A stretch of DNA of 64,000 nucleotides from Rhodococcus sp. P1Y (GTDB taxonomy: Bacteria; Actinomycetota; Actinomycetes; Mycobacteriales; Mycobacteriaceae), in NCBI RefSeq assembly GCF_003641205.1, contig NZ_CP032762.1, positions 1,116,001 to 1,180,000 on the forward strand, read 5' to 3'. Shown in pieces: positions 59,130 through 64,000 of this stretch (its first letter is position 1; every line of letters begins with the position of its first letter). The notes beneath the pieces were generated by a model. That model saw only the letters and a list, made by a program, of their open reading frames with translations, had not been told where the DNA came from and searched no databases. The position numbers and the translations under genes are program-made.

Positions 59130-60144
59130 TGGAGGACACCTCGTTCGGGAAATGGCAAGCGGACAGCCGTCCGTCACCTACAGGTTCGAGTGCGGGACGC
59201 TGCGTGACGCAGATGTCCCTGGCCAGTGGGCATCGGGCTTGGTAGACACAACCGTCGGGAATGGAGTGCAAGTCCGGCGGGGTGCCGCCGATGGATTTGA
59301 GGTCCTCACCTCGGACGGCATGCACCGGAACCGAATCGAGCAGACCCTTCGTGTACGGGTGACGAGGTGATCCGAAAACCTCGGAAACCAAGCCAGTTTC
59401 GACGACGTTGCCCGCGTACATGATGGCGACGCGGTCGGCTTCCTCCGCGACGAGAGCCAGGTCGTGGGTGATGAGCACGACGGCCATGTCGTGTTCTGTT
59501 CTGAGGTCCCTGAGCAGTGCCATGATCTGTGCTTGCACGGTGACGTCGAGGGCGGTCGTCGGCTCGTCCGCGAGAAGAACCGAAGGACTGAGCGCGACGG
59601 CCATTGCGATCAGCAGACGCTGGCGCATACCGCCGGAGAACTGGTGCGGGTACGAGTCGACGCGTTCCTCCGGCTGAGGAATCCCGACGCGCGCCATCAG
59701 CGAGATGGACTCTTGGCGCGCCTCTTTCGCTGATAGTCCGCGATGGATGCGGAACGGCTCGGCCAGCTGCGTCCCGACGGTGTAGACCGGGTTGAGTGCC
59801 GTCAGGGCGTCCTGGAAGACGATGGCCAGTTCGGTGGCCGCGATGTGGCGTCGTACCTTGTTCTTGGCAGTGACGAGGTCGATATCGCCGAGTTCGACGG
59901 AACCGTCGGTGATGTCGGCGATCGGCTCGAGCAGTCCGACGACTGCCTGTGCCGTCATCGACTTGCCGCAGCCGGATTCGCCGAGCAGAGCGAGTGTTTC
60001 GCCGCGACGAGCACTGAAGCTGACGTGATCGACGGCCCTGATAACTCCCGACGGTGTCCGTAGATCGACTGTCAGATTCCGCACGTCCATGGCGATGCGG
60101 TCGGTATCGGGGCTCTTCTCCCTGGCAGGCGCGGGTGCACTCAT
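59122..60144 (-). CDS. Oligopeptide-type ABC transporter ATP-binding protein (DppD/OppD class)
   Basis: The ATG at 60144 gives 340 residues. Walker A LALLGESGCGKSMTAQAVVGLL near residue 51, FQDALTALNPVYTVGTQLAEPF, signature QFSGGMRQRLLIAMAVALSP near 168, Walker B VLLADEPTTALDVTVQAQ near 189, and the OppD-type tail CVYQARCPLARDICVTQRP. The gene overlaps the permease upstream by 4 bp (ATGA) and the partner ATPase downstream by 8 bp. Nucleotide binding sites are all intact. Confidence 0.92.
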   Translation of the reverse strand: MSAPAPAREKSPDTDRIAMDVRNLTVDLRTPSGVIRAVDHVSFSARRGETLALLGESGCGKSMTAQAVVGLLEPIADITDGSVELGDIDLVTAKNKVRRHIAATELAIVFQDALTALNPVYTVGTQLAEPFRIHRGLSAKEARQESISLMARVGIPQPEERVDSYPHQFSGGMRQRLLIAMAVALSPSVLLADEPTTALDVTVQAQIMALLRDLRTEHDMAVVLITHDLALVAEEADRVAIMYAGNVVETGLVSEVFGSPRHPYTKGLLDSVPVHAVRGEDLKSIGGTPPDLHSIPDGCVYQARCPLARDICVTQRPALEPVGDGRLSACHFPNEVSSNV

Positions 60145-61124
60145 GAGACGACCTTTCGGACAGGAAAGAGGCGGGACCTCTTCGAGCGGGGGACGTTGAG
60201 ACGCCAACGCTGGGCTGGGTCGGTGGCGATGCGCGCCCAGGCTGCGAGCACGGTGGCGGACACGGTGGTGAGCACGATAGCGAGGCCAGGGAAGAACGAG
60301 AGCCACCATGCGGTCTGCAGGTAGGTGCGGCCCTGAGCGACCATCAGACCCCAGCTCACATCGGGTGGCTGAATGCCGATGCCGAGGAAGCTGAGCGACG
60401 ATTCCGCGAGCATGACGAAGCAGAAGTCGAGGGTTGCGACTGTCAGCAACGTAGGCAGCAGAATCGGTGCCACGTGTCGTCTGATCACTGCTCCGCTCGA
60501 CGCTCCGAACGTGCGGGCTGCGTCGACGAACAGGCGGCTCTGCAGTTCGGCCGACTCGGCGCGAGCCGTGCGCAGGTAGATCGGGATGCGCGTGATGGCA
60601 AGAACCAGGACGATGTTGGCGGCGCTCGGGGAGAAGACGTACAGCACGACAACGGCCATGAGCAGGGAAGGGAAACTCATGATGACGTCGGCGACACGCA
60701 TTGCCGAGGTCTCACGCCAGCCTCGGTGGTAGCCGGCCCACATACCGATCATGGACCCGATGATCGCTGACAGAACAACTGCGGGGATAGCAACCGACAG
60801 TGTCGTCCGGCACGCGACGATCAACCGCGCCAACATGCTTCGGCCGAGCGGGTCGGTGCCGAGCACATTCATCCAGCCGGTGTCGAGATTGAACGGAGGC
60901 AGATTGGAACGATCGAGATCCTGGTCGGTGGCGGCGTCGCCGATGATCATCGGACCGAAGATGGCCGTCAGGAAGACGATGACGAGAATTCCGGCTGCGA
61001 CGGTGGCGACACGGTCACGCAGCAGCAGCTTCCACAGAGGCGCCGAACTCTTCCGCGATACCGCCGTGGCTGGCGGAACATCCTCGGGCTCGGAGGTTTT
61101 GGGTGCTTCGAAGTCGAGTGACAT
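60141..61124 (-). CDS. Oligopeptide-type ABC permease (DppC class)
   Basis: The product has 327 residues with an N-terminal cytoplasmic segment and about six helices. The DppC-type extracytoplasmic part reads NLDTGWMNVLGTDPLGRSMLARLIVACRTTLSVAI, and the permease signature is AESAELQSRLFVDAARTFGASSGAVIRRHVAPILLPTL near residue 192. LSFLGIGIQPPDVSWGLMVAQGRTYLQTAWW is typical of the family. It forms the channel with the next permease. The gap to it is 13 bp. Confidence 0.9.
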   Translation of the reverse strand: MSLDFEAPKTSEPEDVPPATAVSRKSSAPLWKLLLRDRVATVAAGILVIVFLTAIFGPMIIGDAATDQDLDRSNLPPFNLDTGWMNVLGTDPLGRSMLARLIVACRTTLSVAIPAVVLSAIIGSMIGMWAGYHRGWRETSAMRVADVIMSFPSLLMAVVVLYVFSPSAANIVLVLAITRIPIYLRTARAESAELQSRLFVDAARTFGASSGAVIRRHVAPILLPTLLTVATLDFCFVMLAESSLSFLGIGIQPPDVSWGLMVAQGRTYLQTAWWLSFFPGLAIVLTTVSATVLAAWARIATDPAQRWRLNVPRSKRSRLFPVRKVVS

Positions 61125-61137
61125 GATCGGTGGCCTC

Positions 61138-62067
61138 CTAGACCTTCGCCTTGTCGCGAACGCGGGCGTCGAGCAGTGCGTAGCAGGCGTCGATGACGAT
61201 GTTGAGAACGAAGATGCTCACCGCGGTCAGCAGCACCGCGGCCTGGAGGACCGCGAAGTCGCGCTGCAGGATGGCGTCGATCATCAGTTTGCCGATGCCG
61301 GGCCATCCGAAGATCGCCTCGACGACGACTGCTCCGTTGACGAGACCGACCATCAGGTCGCCTGCGACAGTCAAAGCAGGCGCGGCTGCGTTTCGCAGCG
61401 CGTGGTGCGTGACGACTCGAAGATCGCCTGCGCCTTTACTTCTGGCGAGTCGGACGTACGGGGCGGACAGGGCCGAGACCATGGCACCTCGCACGACCTG
61501 CGTCAGAACCCCGAGCGGGCGGATGAGCAGTGTCGCGATCGGCAGAATCCAGGAGAGCATGCCGCTGTCGACACCCGAGGTTGGCAGCCAGCCGAACAGG
61601 ATGGCGAAGACGTAGACGCCCATGATGGCGAACCAGAAGTCGGGGATCGATGCCGCCGTCATCGACAGCAAGCTCGAGATGCGGTCAGCGAGCGAGTTGG
61701 GGCGGTAGGCGGCCCAGCAGCCGATGATCACGGCGCCGAGGATGGCGAGGAACATCGTTGCGAACGCGAGCTGCAGTGTGGCGGGGAACGCGCGAAGTGC
61801 CATCGTCGATGCGGCTTCGCCTGTGCGGAGCGAGTCGCCGAAGTCGAGATGTACGACACCCTTGAAGTAGTCGAAAAGCTGCGTCAGGATCGGCTGGTCG
61901 AACCCGTTGGTGGCCCGGAAGGCTTCGCGCTGCGCCTGCGTCGCCGATTCCGGCAAGTACAAGCTGGTGGGGTCGCCGGTCAGTCGGGCCAGAAAGAAGA
62001 CTCCGATGAGCACGACGAGAAGCGGGACGAGACTGGTGTAGATCCGACGGCGAAGGAAACGAAACAT
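61138..62067 (-). CDS. Oligopeptide-type ABC permease (DppB class)
   Basis: The ATG at 62067 (MFRFLRRRIYTSLVPLLVVLIGVFFLARLTGDP) gives 309 residues with about six hydrophobic helices. HLDFGDSLRTGEAAS and the signature SAPYVRLARSKGAGDLRVVTHHALRNAAAPALTVAGDL near residue 203 with VVEAIFGWPGIGKLMIDAIL mark the DppB/OppB class. An in-frame start at 62088 is less likely. It lies 41 bp after the binding-protein gene. Confidence 0.9.
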   Translation of the reverse strand: MFRFLRRRIYTSLVPLLVVLIGVFFLARLTGDPTSLYLPESATQAQREAFRATNGFDQPILTQLFDYFKGVVHLDFGDSLRTGEAASTMALRAFPATLQLAFATMFLAILGAVIIGCWAAYRPNSLADRISSLLSMTAASIPDFWFAIMGVYVFAILFGWLPTSGVDSGMLSWILPIATLLIRPLGVLTQVVRGAMVSALSAPYVRLARSKGAGDLRVVTHHALRNAAAPALTVAGDLMVGLVNGAVVVEAIFGWPGIGKLMIDAILQRDFAVLQAAVLLTAVSIFVLNIVIDACYALLDARVRDKAKV

Positions 62068-62108
62068 GTCGTCATCGCCTCCCTGCATGTGTAGTGATCA
62101 TGATGGCC

Positions 62109-63722
62109 TCAGTCGGTTTCGGTGGTGTCGGCGCGAGTCATTGCTTTGAGGTGCATCTCGTCGACGGTTGCGGAGTTCGGTGTGTAGTCGACCGAAGCGG
62201 CCTTGGCGAGAACGCCGTTCATGTGCGCGATGAATGCCATCTGCATGACCTCGTTCGGCTCGTCGGCGAACAGTTGTGCGTACGCTTCCTGGCGCTCTTC
62301 CCCGGTCTTGGTGCCTGCCTCGTTGACACGCTCGTCGAACTCCGGTGTACCGCCCGCACTCTGGAAACCTTCGCTCTTCAGGTATTGATCGGCGGTGAAG
62401 GCAGCGTCGCCTGCTTGGTTGCCATGCTGGATGACCAGCAGGTAGGGCCCGACCTTCGGGAACGGTCGTTCCTGGTACTCGGCAGTGCCTGCGGAGTCGG
62501 TCATCTCTATCGATACGTTCATGCCGAGTTCGGAGAGCGCGTTCTGGATGACCTCGAGCGTCTCGTTGACCTTCGGGAATTGCCCGGTCCGACCGATCAT
62601 TCGGATTTCGGTGTCGACGGGTACTCCGTCCGCCCGTGCTTCGTCGATCAGCTGCTGGGCCTTCTCGGGATCGTAGGGCCACGGCTCCATGTTCTCGTTG
62701 AAACCGATGACACCCTCCGAGATCAGTTGTTCCGCAGGTGTTCCGAGGCCGCGGAACAATGCCTTGACGATGCCGTCGCGGTTGACCGAGTAGTTGATGG
62801 CCTGCCGAACGCGGATGTCGTCGAGTGGCGGTTCCTCGAGCTGGATGCGCACCGCCGTCGTTTCGTTGTTCGGGTACGCGACGCCGAGGTCTCCGGCGCC
62901 GTCTTCCGGACCGAGACCTACTGCGATCTCCGCCTCGCCATTGGTAACCATCGAGGCACGAACACTGCCCTCGCTGCGCCACTGATAGTCGGCGCGGGCG
63001 TAGTCGGGCTTCGGTCCCCAATAGGTCTCGTTGCGGACGAGGGACAGTCGTTGGCCGGCATCCCAGTAGTCGATGGCGTACGGCCCGGTGCCGATGGGCT
63101 GGCGGACTCTTTCGGTCAGCGGCGTTGTCCTCGGAACCATCTCGACGAAGGACACACGTAGCGGCAGGATGGGATCGGGTTCCGGCGAGGCGACGGTGAG
63201 CGTGAGTGGATCGATCACCTCGACCTCGAGGTCGGCGTCGCCGAAGACGTAACCCTCCACATTGCATGCGAGGTCGGAATTGACCGTCCGCTCGATCGAG
63301 TGCGCTGCGTCTGCGGCTTCGAATGGAGTCCCGTCGCTGAACGTGACGCCGGGATGCAGCTTGATGGTCCACTCGGTGTCGGACGTCTGCTCCCACGAAT
63401 CCGCCAGCAGGGGCTCGAGATCGCCTGTGGTGGGGTTTCGCTCCATCAGCGGCTCGGTGATGTTGGATCGGGTGACGACGCCGACCGACGTGAGCGAGAC
63501 GTCGCACGCTTCCAGGGTCGGCGGCTCTTCCTGCAACACGATTCGCAGGGTGTCCGGGCTTGCGGCCGAACCTCGGTTGGAGTTGGCCACCGTGCAACCG
63601 CTGGCGACCATCGAAAAGGCAAGTGCGCCAGCGAGTATGATCGCAGGAGTGGAGCCTGCGGAATGACCAGGTGCGGCTGTGCGCCGGGTCCGTCCCTGCT
63701 GCACTGCTCGTGCAGGGCTCAT
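62109..63722 (-). CDS. Peptide-type ABC transporter substrate-binding lipoprotein
   Basis: GGAGGT precedes the ATG at 63722 by about 6 nt; 537 residues. The signal peptide has a basic n-region, a hydrophobic core and lipobox VASGC (Cys near residue 43). The long n-region includes GHSAGSTP, encoded by the reverse strand of repeat copy 3. Family 5 binding-protein features are TLRIVLQEEPPTLEACDVSL, WTIKLHPGVTFSDGTPFEAADAAHSIER, RQPIGTGPYAIDYWDAGQRLSLVRNETYWG and RVRQAINYSVNRDGIVKALFRGLGTPA. It delivers a peptide, glycoside or similar substrate; ligand unknown. Confidence 0.9.
   Translation of the reverse strand: MSPARAVQQGRTRRTAAPGHSAGSTPAIILAGALAFSMVASGCTVANSNRGSAASPDTLRIVLQEEPPTLEACDVSLTSVGVVTRSNITEPLMERNPTTGDLEPLLADSWEQTSDTEWTIKLHPGVTFSDGTPFEAADAAHSIERTVNSDLACNVEGYVFGDADLEVEVIDPLTLTVASPEPDPILPLRVSFVEMVPRTTPLTERVRQPIGTGPYAIDYWDAGQRLSLVRNETYWGPKPDYARADYQWRSEGSVRASMVTNGEAEIAVGLGPEDGAGDLGVAYPNNETTAVRIQLEEPPLDDIRVRQAINYSVNRDGIVKALFRGLGTPAEQLISEGVIGFNENMEPWPYDPEKAQQLIDEARADGVPVDTEIRMIGRTGQFPKVNETLEVIQNALSELGMNVSIEMTDSAGTAEYQERPFPKVGPYLLVIQHGNQAGDAAFTADQYLKSEGFQSAGGTPEFDERVNEAGTKTGEERQEAYAQLFADEPNEVMQMAFIAHMNGVLAKAASVDYTPNSATVDEMHLKAMTRADTTETD
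63646..63668 (+). repeat. 23-bp dispersed repeat, copy 3
   Basis: Identical to copy 1 (GGAGTGGAGCC then TGCGGAATGACC) but lying antisense inside the signal-peptide region of the binding-protein gene. Confidence 0.85.
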
Positions 63723-64000
63723 GGTGACCTCCAGTTGAGGGAATGTGAATCGCGTCGGCAAGGGCTGCGTGGCGAATCTGTGACGGTAGACACACGGTAG
63801 GAGCGGTGGTAACCGCCGTCAACACGGCAAGAGGGCCTCGAGCGGGAGTTTTGTGGGTCACACCGCGCCGACCAGAGCGGTCCACGTCACGCTGGCGACC
63901 GTCTGACCAGGTGGGACGGTTGATCTGCACTGGAGATAGGATGTAGTAAGTATGTGCATGATGCCGTTTGGGTATCAATCCATGTTATTTACGTGTTGGA
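63723..64000. other. Upstream region of the peptide transporter, no gene recognised
   Basis: The stretch holds the ribosome binding site of the binding-protein gene and presumably its promoter. The final 60 bases are richer in A and T than the rest of the window. An ATG at about 63952 opens a short frame to the edge (MCMMPFGYQS), too short to judge. Confidence 0.4.

Noticed and set aside
62098..63978. 626-residue minus-strand frame in another phase of the binding-protein gene
   Set aside because: The sequence is Arg/Pro/Ser-rich without structure; the overlapping frame encodes a complete binding lipoprotein with a good ribosome binding site.
1..64000. CRISPR arrays, tRNA or rRNA genes, transposases, phage genes
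   Set aside because: No regularly spaced direct repeats with unique spacers, no clover-leaf candidates, and no integrase or transposase motifs were seen. The repeats found are inverted or dispersed, not arrays.
63952..64000. Short frame at the right edge (MCMMPFGYQS...)
   Set aside because: Sixteen codons without a ribosome binding site or recognisable motif cannot be called a gene.

Overview
The window reads as chromosomal DNA of a high-GC mycolic-acid actinomycete, most likely Rhodococcus or a close relative. This is inferred from gene content: a mycofactocin-type SDR, a DyP peroxidase/encapsulin pair, a stearoyl-ACP-type desaturase, a type II NADH dehydrogenase, a stand-alone maltokinase, many FadR/TetR regulators, and many GTG/TTG starts. 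No rRNA, tRNA, CRISPR array, transposase or prophage gene was recognised.

Layout. 1-6.3 kb: the 5' end of a Pro/Gly/Tyr-rich protein, two pirins flanking a maltokinase, a PPOX-type flavoprotein and unknown proteins. 6.3-12.2 kb is accessory in character: lipoproteins, a run of small membrane proteins, two genes that appear to have lost their 5' ends at one junction (about 8.47 kb), and a frameshifted sugar acetyltransferase. 12.2-15.5 kb: a GntR/FCD regulator divergent from a divergent-looking leuA that has a leucine-rich leader peptide. 15.6-19.6 kb: VOC protein, Tat-exported molybdenum hydroxylase pair, mycofactocin-type SDR. 19.6-25.4 kb: small membrane proteins, a DUF2254 fusion protein, and the DyP-encapsulin-hydrolase operon. 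25.5-34.5 kb: desaturase, acyl-CoA carboxylase beta subunit, M50-like membrane protein, NDH-2, and several regulators with enzyme neighbours.

34.5-46.0 kb is a complete L-rhamnose locus: a divergent LacI regulator with two near-identical operators, an ABC importer (ATPase, two permeases, binding protein), mutarotase, isomerase, an extra fucose/arabinose-isomerase-like protein, a fused rhamnulose-1-phosphate aldolase/lactaldehyde dehydrogenase, and rhamnulokinase. Imported rhamnose would be epimerised, isomerised, phosphorylated and cleaved to DHAP and lactaldehyde, which the fused dehydrogenase oxidises. The ATPase gene carries an apparent +1 frameshift in a G run.

46-54 kb: two PlsC-like acyltransferases, FabG-like and stress-type SDRs, an acyl-CoA dehydrogenase/3-hydroxyacyl-CoA dehydrogenase operon with tandem palindromes, a TetR, and a xylulokinase. 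54.2-57.4 kb: a Baeyer-Villiger-type monooxygenase/SDR/TetR operon behind a 29-bp palindrome. 57.4-63.7 kb (minus): an oligopeptide-type ABC transporter with a coupled TauE/SafE exporter.

The most unusual non-coding signal is a set of dispersed repeats: a 23-bp element present three times at gene ends and N-termini, and at least three families of long inverted repeats between genes. All functional calls come from reading the sequence and knowledge of protein families; no database search was run.
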